From: Micropterix aruncella | Taxonomy: Eukaryota; Arthropoda; Insecta; Lepidoptera; Micropterigidae | Assembly (NCBI GenBank): GCA_944548615.1 | Contig: OX155961.1 | Coordinates: 25,554,469-25,618,468 of the forward strand | Length of the DNA: 64,000 nucleotides | Direction: 5' to 3' | Part shown: in pieces, positions 29,367 to 40,594 of the stretch | How positions within the stretch are numbered: position 1 is the stretch's first letter | Layout: each line of letters opens with the position of its first letter | Notes under the pieces: model-generated | Told to the model about the DNA's origin: nothing | The model's input: only the letters and a program-made list of their open reading frames with translations | The model's database searches: none | Translations under genes and position numbers: made by a program

Positions 29367-30336
29367 TTTTATGATCAGTTATTGTAGCTTAAATATAAAA
29401 TTTGGATATATATGTATATGCTGCCCCGATTTTTTTAATAAATCTCTTTGACGCCGATGTTTTTGGTCTATATTATTTTCACATGTATCAAGCCGTTTCC
29501 GATAAAGCAACTCACCAGCTCATTTTTCTCCGATTTTATTTACAAATATCTTGATTTCGTAACGTAAACCAATATTTATCGGAATAAAATGCCTATAGCA
29601 CTTTTCGACACAATGCCTATAGCACTTTTCGACAATGAAGCTTTCTATACGTGAAAGATTTTTTGAAATAGGATGAGTAGTTTCGGAGATTACCCCCTAC
29701 ACACTATCTTACACACTTGAGTGGGGCTTGTCTAAGGTCTTTATGAGCCTTGTAACACTGCGACCATTGCTGATCTATTGTGTTCACCACCTACTATAGT
29801 TCTCCGCTAAGCCTCGTGTCATTTACGAACCGCAGCAGGCATTTGGCGCCAGATTATTTTACCTCCTCAGGTTGGAGGTAATGACCACCCAAGTGGGTGT
29901 AACTTTTACGCATCAGCGGGCCACACTCGCACATGAGGTGCTGGGGAGTTTCCTCTGCCCCTTGGCAGAACCTGCATATTTTGTGTCTCGGAGCTTGAGG
30001 TTTAACGTGTATATGTTCAGGCCACAATGCCCTATGAGCGCCCTCACCAGTATGCGTAGATTGTTCCTATTTAGCGACAAGGCCTCACGGGCCGTCTTAC
30101 GGTCGTAAGCCTTAATTAGCGCTTTGGAATGATTCAACCCTGGCGTGTTGTTCCAGTGGTTGACGGATTGTTCTAAACATATTTGTTTGAGCATTAGGTT
30201 TGCAAGGCTTTTTGGTACGCCACAGCAAGGTTCAGGGCCGTATAAAGTTCCCTTTGCTCCCGTCTTAGCAAGTTTATTGGCTTTTTCACACACATCTTAC
30301 ACACTTACAAACTTACAAACATTACTTCTTTATAAT
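29367..30336 (-). mobile_element. Non-autonomous Helitron-like element, interrupted by a LINE
   Basis: Read on the minus strand, the 5' part (30336-30294) has TATTATAAAGAAGTAATGTT and repeated TTGTAAG units. The rest (29718-29367) has GGGGGTAATCTCCGAAACTA and ends near the conserved TATATTTAAGCTACAATAAC-like segment. The same series occurs at 36830-37195 (+) and 57870-58230 (-). A LINE fragment at 29719-30293 splits it. A 24-bp duplication (AATGCCTATAGCACTTTTCG) occurs at 29588-29633. Assignment to Helitrons rests on the start TCTATACTAATATTATAAAG seen in the other copies. Confidence 0.55.
29719..30293 (-). mobile_element. 5'-truncated LINE fragment with perfect 13-bp TSD
   Basis: ATCTTACACACTT lies at 29706-29718 and again at 30294-30306, a perfect 13-bp target duplication. 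The insert encodes, from its very first codons on the minus strand, an RNase H tail (CEKANKLAKTGAKG) and a C-terminal region (EPCCGVPKSLANLMLKQ, WNNTPGLNHSKALIKAYDRK, ALIGHCGLN). These are landmarks of Jockey/R1/I-type LINEs that carry RNase H. Endonuclease and RT are absent through 5' truncation. The last part of the frame is shifted. No poly(A) is visible at its 3' end (29719 side). Confidence 0.8.
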
Positions 30337-30339
30337 ATT

Positions 30340-30485
30340 TTTATTTATTTTATTTATTTATTTAAGAATTAATTACTATAAAACATTGATTTGCTTACAA
30401 AAATAACAGGAACCGAATGGCAAAACCTTAACCTTTTGCTTATTTGATTCTGTCACCCAACTGGGACTAGCCTCTTCTCGGGTGG
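30340..30485 (-). mobile_element. LINE 3' UTR fragment
   Basis: On the minus strand it holds CCCGAGAAGAGGCTAGTCCC, then AGTTGGGTGACAGAATCAAA, AAGGTTTTGCCATTC and an (AAAT)n tail (plus-strand TTTATTTATTTTATTTATTT at 30341-30361). It is homologous in reverse to 35936-36090 and similar to 26995-27140. Confidence 0.65.
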
Positions 30486-32100
30486 ACAATACTCTAATAT
30501 AACAATCAATTTTGTACAAGTTTTGGTAAAAAGCTAATAACACTAAATTGACCTAAAATGTGGTCTTCGAAAAAAAAAATATTAAAAGATAATATAATAA
30601 ATAAAATGCAATTTCATTATATAATCGGCAATAAATATAATATAAAATTTGATTAAATAATATAAATAAAGAAACAAAGAAACGCTCTTAAAATAGATCA
30701 CGCTCATGGGTGCTTGTAAGAAAACATATTCTCTCATATATTTGCTGCTTCTGGATTATTAACATTGCCAGTTGACATTTTCACACGATACAGGAAACTT
30801 TAGTTAAAAAGAGCAACACCAATTATCGCAAATGGAATGATAGATGTAGGCCTATTTTGAAAACATAACAAATATGACAATAACAGCAACTAACTTATAT
30901 AGACTTTTGGTAAATTTTATTCGGAAAGAAATAAATACAAAAAAAACTGATATTCATAACCAAAATACCTGAACGAAACCAAATTTTAACTTGCCATGCG
31001 TGGGTTTGAACACTGCTAGGCAAGACAGTAGACACTTCTTAGGGCCATATTATTTCTGTCATTTACTAGATTAAATAAAACGCATTCAGAATCACAGAAC
31101 CTTCCAAAAAGTTTTGAAGGAATTTTTTATAAAAAATGTAATTAAGAGGCCGTGGCGGCCAAAAGCTATATGAAGCATAATTTTGTGTCCTGGTTGTGAG
31201 AACACGAAAAATAATTTTAATACCATAATACCGGATTTTAAATACCCGGTCCTTTAAATACCCATCATTTGGCCAAAACGAAATCGGTAAATTATTTCCA
31301 TATTAATTGTAAATTATCTTTATTCTGTTACTGTTTTCCAAAAAAATAAAAACGAGCGAGATTTGTCTTCAGTTTTTGAAAAACCTAGAGATGATTCTTA
31401 ATATTAAAAAATACTGTTTACACCAGCGTCTGGTCTATTTGCATAGTACCAAGACAGTTTTTGGAACTTCCATACAAAAAATATAAGAAAAAAATGTTTG
31501 AAATTACGTAATTTACAGAAATTTTATCGCCAAACATTATTTTTTTTCTATTTATTATAGATACTTTTGAGTGATATAAAAAATAACACAGTAATCTTAA
31601 GCTATTTTATTATTGTAATCTAATTTTTACTTTTTAAAAGACTATTCATTTGATAATTTATTATATTATAATTGAAAAGCCAAATCGACTATATTAGACG
31701 ACGCACGAAGCCGAAATCGTCATTCGTAATTGGCCAAAAATATCTAAATTTTTAGTCGCGTCAACTCGGAAGGGAGCCTTAAGGAATTTTCATCAAATTG
31801 TTCAAAATAATACGTCTTTTAAAGACCCTTCGTAATAAAATTTATTTTGATTATAATTTAATGTAATTGTTATTAGCACCATTTTCGAGTAGTTTTGAGC
31901 TTTAAATTAAATTCTCATTAAATATGTTTTTAATTAGGTAAAAAATTTTTTTTTAATGATTACTGCATGTTTTTATATTCTTCTAATATTTTATTGTTTA
32001 ATATGATAAAACGATAAAAAGTAACTTAAATGTGTTTTAATACGTAGCATAATATAATATATGCCCTATGGGAAACTATAGTATTGTAAGTCCGCATGCT
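30486..32100. other. Strongly AT-rich stretch, no gene recognised
   Basis: No frame of note over 1.6 kb. No long repeat shared with the rest of the window was noticed. Composition is the most AT-rich of the larger gaps. Confidence 0.45.
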
Positions 32101-33000
32101 ATCTTCTTCTTATATATAAAAATGAATCGCCGTGCGTTAGTCTCGCAGGATCTCGGAAATCACTCAACCGATTTGAATTATTTTTCTTTTATTTTGTTTG
32201 GCTTGATTCAGGGGTGGTTTACAAAAAAAAATATTTAGGAAAAACTCAAAGGAACAGCTAAAAAAACGAAAAAATCGAAATTGGCACTTCTAGGGATGGC
32301 CACTTCGTATTTCTCTCGATAGATGGCGCTCTCTATATTTTCTAACAATAGATTCTATTGTTTGACAGCTACGCCATTCATAATTCATTCCGCGCAACTG
32401 TGTGAAATTGTTATTACATTTAACGTTGTTTTTCGTTTAAAAAAGGTAGTGGGATTGGAGAATAGATTTGTTTCGAGCGAATTTAATTGGATTTTCCAAA
32501 AAATCACTTTGATCAGCCATTATATAAAGGTAAATAGACTTTGCAGGCTTATACACAACTACAAATTTGGCCTTAGTCTGAGGATTTCAATATTGTTAAG
32601 TTCTCAGGGAATGTTTGACAGATTTGAGTGAATTCCGTGTCTTTTTACAGTGTTCATTATAATGCCGAGGAGAATAGGTAACATATGTAGGTCGTCGAAG
32701 TCAGTCAAATGCGCGGCGATCTACTTCACGTGCAAGCCGCACTGATGACCAGCGAGCGACGGATAATGAAAATAGTCGTATTGGCATGTCCGAATTATGT
32801 TTGAGAGCGACTGAAAATGAACGACAAGCGAATACATTGAGAATGCAACAATTTCGTGCACAACATACACAACGCCAGCAATCACGTCAAAATCAAAATG
32901 ACCGATTGCGCCGTCGCAGTGTTCCTGTCAACCTGGAAAAAGCGGCATTCCATTACGATCCGGAAATCGATTACGGTGCGGAGAGATCAGTAGCAAGACT
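32101..33000 (+). mobile_element. Helitron 5' portion
   Basis: It starts TCTTCTTCTTATATATAAAA and ATGAATCGCCGTGCGTTAGT, the 5' end style of Helitrons common in Lepidoptera. It is matched by a second copy at 34478. About 590 bp in, it encodes the start of a Helitron replication initiator protein (see 32690-32994). Homology ends near 33000, where an unrelated LINE fragment begins. No CTAG/hairpin 3' end was found for this copy. Confidence 0.7.
32690..32994 (+). pseudogene. Helitron RepHel N-terminal fragment
   Basis: The frame reads a basic, Arg/Ser-rich leader (RRSTSRASRTDDQRATDN), then RLRRRSVPVNLEKAAF and HYDPEIDYGAERS. In intact Helitron proteins an NLxxAAFxYDxxIDY motif like this stands at the N-terminus, before the zinc-finger, Rep (HUH) nuclease and helicase domains. 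Those domains are entirely missing. A likely original ATG at 32662 is separated by a frame change and a stop. The protein would nick DNA and unwind it for rolling-circle transposition; this fragment cannot. Confidence 0.65.
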
Positions 33001-33003
33001 TTC

Positions 33004-33215
33004 ACCTTCCCTTCTCCGACAGACTTACTACTTCGTACATCATCCTCAAACAGTTTTGATGAAAAAACCAGTAGGGCAGTCCCCACCCTAAACAATGTAG
33101 TATTTTCTGACCTTATATCGTTCCGGTCCCCTGGCTTGGACATCATATTTACAGACGGCTCTAAGGCAGAGGTTTGAAGTTATGTGGGCGTGGGAATTTT
33201 CTACCACAACCGTAG
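33004..33215 (+). pseudogene. LINE RNase H start fragment
   Basis: Frames read a low-homology leader, then NVVFSDLISFRSPGLDIIFT, DGSKAEV, a stop, and SYVGVGIFYHN. The IIFTDGSK motif is the first catalytic Asp strand of RNase H in Jockey/R1/I-type LINEs. It lies directly after the Helitron fragment and is broken by a stop. It is a different portion from the RNase H tail at 29.7-30.3 kb. Confidence 0.6.
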
Positions 33216-33770
33216 AGTTGTCATATTGTGGATTTATATTACTAAGTTTACTTTATGCACACATTTTAAATTATTTGATTTTGTTTGTATTTCTTTTGAT
33301 AAACTATTGACCTATTTATCCTTTGCAATATGCTATGATATCCGTGTTAGTCCGTTCTACAATATTTCTCATTTTTGCTTTCATGAGTGTGATTCTTGAT
33401 TTCTTCCTCTTCTTTGCTATGGTGTGGATTTGAAATTTTAACATCTTAGTTTGCTGTGAAATGCCCTTCAAATGATAAAGCTCTTTTCATTTTCCTATTA
33501 GGTCCTATAGATCGTAAACCACAGCCGATTTATTTTTAACCGACCTAAAAAAAAGGAGGAGGTTATAAATACGATCGTATTTTTCTTTAAATGTTTGTTA
33601 CCTCAGAAATCCGTCATTTATAAATTTCTTTGGAAAATTCTTTTTATTTGAAACTACTTCCAGATTACTTCCAGATTCGTCACATCTTTATCAAAATTTT
33701 GTTCTGATGATGTGATCCATGAGGAATTGAGGGAGCTCCTCAAATATTATCATATGAAGTTGAAAATTTA
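33216..33770. other. AT-rich stretch, no gene recognised
   Basis: No domain or repeat identified before the 119-bp tandem repeat that begins near 33785. Confidence 0.4.
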
Positions 33771-34065
33771 CATGTTGGTTCAGCTCCGATGACAAAGCAT
33801 TTTATATAGCAAGCATGCCCTGATTCTATACCCAGGATTGGCTCCCGACGAGGGGACTCCTCAGCGGTCAAGAGCACAGTCACGAAATTTTGTATATGCA
33901 TTCTATTATGACAGCCCGATCTAAGTTTCATCAAGACAGGACTGCGGCACCCAGGGTTGGCTTCCAACGAGGGAACTCCTCAACGGTCAACAGTACAGAC
34001 ACGAAATTTTGTATACGCATTTAATTATGATAGCCTGTTCTAAGTTTCACCATGACATGGCTGCT
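33771..34065. repeat. Two units of a 119-bp tandem repeat
   Basis: Units start at CCCAGGATTGGCTCCCGACG (33831) and CCCAGGGTTGGCTTCCAACG (33950). Each continues through ACGAGGGGACTCCTC, AACGGTCAACAG, ACGAAATTTTGTATACGCAT and ATGACAGCCCGTTCTAAGTT. The same unit is tandemly repeated at 43150-43555. No coding function; satellite-like or internal repeats of a Helitron. Confidence 0.8.
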
Positions 34066-34477
34066 GTACTTATAAAAAAAATAACTCGGTTATTTTTGTT
34101 AGCATTTTGTTTATTACCTGCAACTTTGCATTACGAAGATCTAGGGGCGAATTTTCTTGAGAAAAAATACGCTTTCTTTGATATGAAATATGGTCGTAGC
34201 TATACCGTACCACCCACGTTATACTTAATCCGTTTTCACCGTAAGCATGGAATCGTCCATCGATTAAGACTTCCCCTCCGAAGAACAAATATGAGGGGCT
34301 TAACGTCGCCGTCATACCGGTTGTGTTCAAGGCATGCTATACAAATGGTACCTACTTTTAATTCCTTCCATGACCTGATTTTTTCGCTGACTGTCCTTTA
34401 CACTTTTTTTCGCATGTCCTTTCAGCAGTTTCATGTATACCACGTACGGTCTTTTTTCCATAATGTTTTATTCTATC
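34066..34477. other. Unassigned sequence between repeat array and Helitron
   Basis: A 202-codon plus-strand frame runs 34009-34617. Its first part overlaps the tandem repeat and its last part overlaps the Helitron 5' end. It is therefore composite and unlikely to be a gene. No recognised domain. Confidence 0.45.
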
Positions 34478-35172
34478 TATCTTCTTATATCTTATATATA
34501 AAAATGAATCGCCGTGCGTTAGTCTCGCAAGATCTCGAAAATGACTCCACCGATTTGAATGATTATTCTTTTGTTTTGTTTGCCTTGATTCAGGGGTGGT
34601 TTAAAAAAAATATTTAGGAAAAATTAAAAGAAACAACTGAAAATCGAAAAAATCGACATTAGTCTTTTTGGGAAATGGCCCCCTTTTAATAGATTGCTTT
34701 CGCGGCGATCCTATTGTTTGACAGCTGCGCCATCCATAACTGTTATTCATTCCGTGCGATTGCGTAAAATTTCAAAAAGTCGAAAAGTCGAAAAAGTCGA
34801 AAAAGTCAAGAGTCGAAAAAGTCAAAAATGTTGAAAAAGTCGAAAACGTAGAAAAAGTCGAAAAGTCGGAAAAGTCAAAAATTTCAAAAAAGTCAAATAA
34901 GTCAAAAAAGTAAAAAAGTCGAAAAATGCAAAAAAGTGGGAAAAGTCGAAAAAGCAATAATATTTTATCATGTAAATTAAATACATTGAATTTATTTTAA
35001 TTATAAAACGACTTTCATTCACCGAACGAAACTCAAACCGTACACGATTCGGCCATATTTATTATAGATTTCAATTAATTGGATTTGGAAGGTTGATTAG
35101 AATCAATAATTGCTTATGAAGAGTTACAAACAAATCAATTTTAGGTGGTACGAAGTTCACTGGGTCATCTAG
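34478..35172 (+). mobile_element. Complete non-autonomous Helitron
   Basis: The 5' end (TCTTCTTATATCTTATATAT, then AAAAATGAATCGCCGTGCG) matches the Helitron at 32101. The 3' end is GGTACGAAGTTCACTGGGTC followed by ATCTAG (ending 35172) and a T, the CTAG-T terminus expected for Helitrons. The interior has lost all Rep/helicase coding and contains a GTCGAAAAA microsatellite. Length is about 695 bp. Confidence 0.7.
34773..34955. repeat. (GTCGAAAAA)n microsatellite inside the Helitron
   Basis: About 18 imperfect units of 8-10 bp, consensus GTCGAAAAA. The Phe/Ser-rich minus-strand frames across it are repeat artefacts. Confidence 0.85.
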
Positions 35173-35935
35173 TAATATAATAAATATCTTGGAACATGTC
35201 ATATTCTTCGACTAAAAATAATTATCTTTGCTAAAATGCATTACTTAGGGTAAATTTAAATTCCTATTTCAATCTGTCAATTTAACATAGGAAATAAAAA
35301 AGTTTTTTTAACCCAACATCTACCGAAGTCACTCTTCATTGGTTTGCTTATTTATTTGAAAATAAACGAATGCACGTTTTCTGTGTAAAAGCCATTTTAA
35401 ATAAAAATAACTGGAAATCCTATACGGAACCAGAAACTGCTCCAATGACACAACATATTTAAGAAATAAAAAAATGTTTTATTTTTTATTTATAATATAT
35501 TTGATGTACCTACATTTGGCCACTTTGTTATCGATGTTATAAAGTGACCCGGAAAAAATCAGGACACTCATGTTAAAAATGCTTAATAACATTAAGATTT
35601 ATTTTTTTGGTAATAAAACGTTTTTTTTATAAACTAATTCCCGGCCTAAATTAAATATACTATATAAATAACAATAAATATATAACGGTATATAAATAAT
35701 ATTAATAATAAATACTACAAATGCGACACGAATAACTTCGATTACAATTATGGTAGTTACTAGTTTACATTGCTTATTTTATTAATTTAATCTGACCTGC
35801 GTAGATACGGGACAGTACAGTCATTGAGCATTTGCCATATTTGGGTGTTCAATTTTTCAATATTATTTTATAACACCGATAGCAATGTGGCTGAATATTT
35901 AAAAAAAATATGAATAAAAAATTAAAATCCTTTTA
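35173..35935. other. AT-rich stretch, no gene recognised
   Basis: No domain or shared repeat identified. Confidence 0.4.
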
Positions 35936-36090
35936 GAAACCACTGTCCTGACCACCCTAGAACGGGCTAGTCCTAGTTGGGTGACAGAATCAAATAAGCA
36001 TGAGGTTAAGGTTTGCCATTCAGTTCTTTTTATTTTGTAAGCAAAATCAACGCTTTATAGCAATTATTTCCTAAATAAATAAATAAATAA
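35936..36090 (+). mobile_element. LINE 3' UTR fragment
   Basis: Contains CCTAGAACGGGCTAGTCCTA, GTTGGGTGACAGAATCAAAT, AAGGTTTGCCATTCAGTTC and an (AAAT)n tail (TAAATAAATAAATAAATAA). It is the reverse of 30340-30485 and resembles the LINE 3' end near 54.9 kb. Confidence 0.65.
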
Positions 36091-36829
36091 ACCTTTTCGC
36101 TTCCTCTCCAATAATTCATGCTTATTTCGGTAGTACGACAATGATGTTGATATAGAAGATTCAAGGCGACCGCCATAATATTTCTAAAATCGCATGGCAC
36201 GCCATTGTCGCAGAATAAGGTCTGCATAATGTATGTCGTTTGCAAAAAAACATCGCAATTGTGTTGTGTCACGTACGGAGCTTCGTCCTGCGGGGAAATC
36301 GTTTTCCAAGGAAATGCGAAGGTGCGGGACGGCATGGCAGCCTCTGGGTTTATACAATCAGCCTTATTAAGTTATCCGACAGTGGCTCCACAAAGAAAAG
36401 AAAAGAAATATGATATAGAAATGCACTCACAATGTATTCCAGACGTCCCTCGGGGCAGAATGCGAGCTAACGTTCGGGTTAAGTAATAATATACAATGGA
36501 GACTGGATAGGACCAGTCAGCTGAATAAGTATATAATTAAACTCATGAAGTAACTCTATTTTGATACAATAATTAATTTTTATTTCTTTTTATTTAATTT
36601 ATTCACGAACATATATAAGAATTATTTAAACACTATGAGTCTGCGTCCCTCCTAACTAGGCAGCACCAATTCCAAGGAAACTACCAATTTTATACGATAG
36701 CAATAAGTACTATATTTATAATTTTATGAAAAATATGTATTCTTATCTATTTGTTTCATATGGTAAGATCAAAATATGTACAAAATAGTTACAGCAAAAA
36801 ATCAAATCAATCAAAATATTCATCTATAC
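36091..36829. other. Unassigned sequence
   Basis: Overlapping frames on both strands (about 36030-36335 minus, 36205-36486 plus) lie in a somewhat GC-richer patch. Neither shows a domain I recognise. A transposon or retrocopy remnant is possible. Confidence 0.35.
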
Positions 36830-37197
36830 TAATATATATAAAGAAGTAATGTTTGTATGTTTGTAAGTTTGTAAGTTTGTATGTAGGGGATAATCTCCGA
36901 AACTACTTATTCGATTTCAATCATCTTCATTTTCTCAAAATCTTTCACTAATGGAAAGTTCCGTTATTTACGAGTGCTAAAGGCTATATTTTATTGTGTT
37001 AGGTTGTTTTCAATAAGAAATCACGATATATGTAAATAAGGTCGGAAAAAATGAGCCGGTAAGTTGTTTTATCGGCGTGCGTTGAATAAACTGTTTGATA
37101 TTTGTGAAAATAGTATATGACAAAAACATCGTCCTTAAAAGATCTATAACAAAATCGACGACAGAATATATCCAACTTTTATATTTAAGCTACAATA
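36830..37197 (+). mobile_element. Non-autonomous Helitron-like element
   Basis: Starts ATCTATACTAATATATATAA, then AGAAGTAATG, repeated TTTGTAAG units and ATAATCTCCGAAACTACTTA. It ends near ACTTTTATATTTAAGCTACA. It is the forward counterpart of the minus-strand copies at 29.4-30.3 and 57.9-58.2 kb. Confidence 0.55.
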
Positions 37198-37480
37198 ACC
37201 GTTTATATGTCTCAAAAAAGTAAGAAAAAAGTAGACAGTGTTTGTTGACGACATTGCAATAAACTGACTATTCGTATTGGCTATTTTTATTGATTATTAT
37301 TATTATTATATTTTATATACGCCATTACTAATATCATTAACGCTCACACTCCACACCAACACCACAGTAAATATAATCCCACACCCTCAACACACTCCCA
37401 CAAACATACACACACACACCCTTAATACTAGACTTTTGTGTAGTACTAAAATTGAAGGTATATTAGTTTTATTAAGTACT

Positions 37481-37692
37481 AGCTGCGCCTAGCGGTTTCA
37501 ACCGCGTGGTGATGGAAAATTGTGATAATGATAATAGAAAACCATATATCTTTATAAATTATAGCCTATGTGTTATTCTGATGTGTAAGCTATATTATTG
37601 TAAAGTTTCATCAAAATCCATTCAGTAGTTTTTACGTGAAAGAGTAACAAACATCCATACATACATACAAACTTTTATAATATTAGTAGGAT
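37481..37692 (-). mobile_element. Short non-autonomous Helitron
   Basis: On the minus strand it starts TCCTACTAATATTATAAAAG and TTTGTATGTATG. It carries the TACTGAATGGATTTTGATGA segment and ends CGCTAGGCGCAGCTAG followed by T. The GCAGCTAGT end is a typical lepidopteran Helitron 3' terminus, with a GC-rich stretch (CGCGGTTGAAACCGCTAG) as the subterminal hairpin. About 212 bp; no coding. Confidence 0.65.
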
Positions 37693-37699
37693 ATTTTTA

Positions 37700-39147
37700 A
37701 ACGTAATTTATGTAATTTTACTGAAATCGTAATCCTCATCAAAATAAATTAATCAACTACCATGGACGTTAATTGGCATAAAATTAGCCACTTACTATTA
37801 GTGTTTCTGGCTATCGACATCGAGTTTCCAGATTGTCTTACTGAGTACGATTAATCTTTTGTACGATAATCGAGCGTCGTATTAAACGTCGTGACTCACA
37901 ATGACGCGTGCAAAATGGTGGACTATAGCGACGCCTTACTGCGATGATGCGATGTTTGTTTTGTTTTGGTGAATTGGTGAATGCGAATTGTGATTTGCTG
38001 GGGAAAGAGCATGATGAAACACTATAGTGTCACATAATATATTCTTTGTATACTGTATCGAAGCGCGTTTTTTTAAATTAATTAAAAACCATTAATAACT
38101 CAAATATTCATTCGCATAATACGGGAAAGAAAAAGGACTTGCATCATTTTAAGGTGCGACTGAATAAGGATTGAAGTAGCTTTGTTTGTCAGTCATAATT
38201 ATTTTACAATTAATTCCACTATACAACAGGGGACTTAGGGAGGTTCACTTTAAGAAAAAAGTACACGGTATTTTGATTAAAAACCTTATTTATAGCACTG
38301 GGAATTTCGACAATAACTTAGGCAACAATATTTAAATATTACGTTGTATTTTTTGTTAATTTTGATATGACAAAGTGTAGGAATTCCTATCAACTGGTTT
38401 GAAAAAAAAATAATTAAATTGATTTATGACTCTCCGGCGTCGTCGATTCTTTTAAAGATAATGGCCAATCCAGTTTTTTTTATATCGCTGGTATGAAAAC
38501 CAGACTCAAAGAGGAGAACAAATACCGAAGCTTTGCTTTTGGGTTTTACAAAGAAATTTGATATGCATCTCTCCAGTATGGAAGAATTTGGCTCCGTCTG
38601 CTTAATAAATGAAATATGTCTACAGAGTCAGCAGGAAATTGTCAAATATACAAGACTTTCTTATTTGTGTACAACCCCTTTTACATTACATTACATTACA
38701 TTTACGTCGTGTCCAATTGGTGGCTAAAAACCGCTCTTGGACGTGTCAAAATATTTCTGTTTTAATTAAGTAGTAAGTGTCATTACTACTTTAATCTTTA
38801 CGTTACATACATATATTAATTTAAAAAAATATACAGTATCTAAGAAACTTTGGAACCTACTAAAAGTTATTCGTCGTAGAATCGTATTACAAAACAAATT
38901 AAAGAATAGTCAATGGCTACCTACTAAACACACAATAATTAAAATAGTCAGTTAAAACGTTGAATAATCAAAGCAGAAGCCTAACAATTGAAATAGTCAA
39001 TAAATCAAATATATACGTACTAAAAACTGTACATAGTAACATCCAAAGTAGTAAGTAATTTGTTAAATAATCAAACTAAAGCTAAATCTTAAATTTAAAT
39101 ACTAGAAGTACATATATAATTATCATTCAAATTGGTACAATATTTGC
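37700..39147. other. AT-rich stretch, no gene recognised
   Basis: No domain. A (TTACA)n tract lies at 38684-38701. A segment with the palindrome TAGGAATTCCTA (AGTGTAGGAATTCCTATCAA, then CTGG) near 38376 recurs near 58340, suggesting a small dispersed repeat. Confidence 0.4.
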
Positions 39148-39157
39148 AAAGTCATGG

Positions 39158-40584
39158 CCCTCGAATCTATAGTCGAGTATTGATCATTACTTTAGTCTTT
39201 ACTCAACCTAGTATTACTCAGGTGCCAAATAGTACTTAAGTATTGGATGCGTTCTATAGACGAATATCGCTCATCGACTCAGCTGATTAACACTCGAGTA
39301 GAGGGGAAAACATGGGGAAAATAAAATATTTGGTAATTTATTCGAAAATAAAATAATACTAATCTTTTATTTTACATCTAAATTTATGATGTCGATTTAC
39401 AGAGAGCATTTATACCCATTTTATTGATGTTTCTCTATAAAATATGAATTATATATTAATTCATAGCCGGTGATTAAAAAAACGCCAATTTGTTGTCGCC
39501 ATGATTTGACAACTAGAGTTGTCGATTACAGCGGGCGAGTCCGTCACCTCAGGAAGTTTTAACGATTAGTCGTTGTATCTCCCTGGAGTGAGCGCAGAAG
39601 ACTTAGGACAAAACAGTCCACCGTCTAGCGCCGCCACAAACCCGTAAGATGCCAACGCCTTAACCGCGAGATAGCCAGGAGTGTTACCCAGCGGGCTTAC
39701 ACTCACGCCCTTGCTTCCAATTGCGACCAGACTACTCCAGTCTCTCGATTGGTTACGAGTTCGAGGTCGCTTGCGCGGTCCTCTCCCTACGAAGCGGTGA
39801 AACGGTGTATACCGAATCATTGATTTTACTATAAAATCAATGACCGAATCTATCGCGGACCACGGCATCCTTTGCCCGGCTGTTCACCCAGGATCGGGTA
39901 GCCGATGGTCGTTTCAAGAGCAGTCGCCGTAAGGTCCGCAACCACCCCCGCTCTATAGGAAACAGTAGGTACTGCTTCCAGACTCCCCCGACTGTTCGTC
40001 AGAGTGCGCAATTGATTGGCTTATGCCGAACGGTGCGCAGACCGTCCAGGAGCGTCAGAGGTTGATTCTCAGAGGAAACTAACCATAAGGCCAGAGTCCT
40101 ACCCGCGATTTGACAGTTCGATTCTAATCTAATGAATTCTATCAAAGCACGCGTAAAAGTCATCTATCCCGATTTTTCGCGTAACGTCCTCATATCGGCT
40201 GCTGCGTTTTATTTTGGACTTTGTTTTATTTGCACTTCCATATGGAGAAAACAAATTATGCCCTCGAGACCGTGCTGCCGCACCACCGACGACGAATATT
40301 CTCTCAATTTCCTCTAGCAGCTGTAGAAACTCCGTCATTTCACGAAATAATACATAAATACAATAATATACACATGCACCAACGCATATAAACAAAAAGT
40401 TTTGACAGCTCCAAGCCAAGTATCTCTTAAGTATCGCCATACGGGTACACAGCGCTGAGTAATACTCGAGTATTACTCGCCTTCTCAATACTCGACTATA
40501 AAATGAAAACTGGTACTTAAGTATTACCAGAGTATTGCTCGATACTCGAGTAATGATCAATACTCGACTATAGATTCGGGTGTT
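39158..40584. mobile_element. TIR element with probable 10-bp TSD (Mutator-like)
   Basis: The left end runs CCCTCGAATCTATAGTCGAG, then TATTGATCATTACT. The right end is the inverse, AGTAATGATCAATACTCGAC, then TATAGATTCGGG. Outside are AAAGTCATGG (39148-39157) and AAAATCATGG (40585-40594), a 10-bp duplication with one mismatch. Long TIRs and a 9-10-bp duplication point to the Mutator group; that is inference. Subterminal GAGTATTACTC palindromes repeat near the right end (40457-40480). No transposase remains. A retroposon copy (39512-40106) sits inside. Confidence 0.65.
39512..40106 (+). mobile_element. GC-rich retroposon family, copy with 9-bp TSD
   Basis: GATTTGACA flanks it at 39503-39511 and 40107-40115. 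It begins ACTAGAGTTGTCGATTACAG and is collinear with the outer 27.7-kb copy up to GGCCAGAGTCCTACCCGC. It therefore lacks the last 110 bp or so of the family 3' end. A small palindrome, ATTGATTTTACTATAAAATC, follows a local duplication of ACCGAATC near 39820. It is nested in the Mutator-like TIR element. Confidence 0.75.
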
Positions 40585-40594
40585 AAAATCATGG

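Noticed and set aside
34009..34617. 202-codon frame as a novel gene
   Set aside because: It starts in a tandem repeat and ends inside a Helitron 5' end, with an AT-driven hydrophobic middle; no domain and no splice context.
34772..35022. Phe-rich membrane-like frames
   Set aside because: Generated by the GTCGAAAAA microsatellite read on the minus strand.
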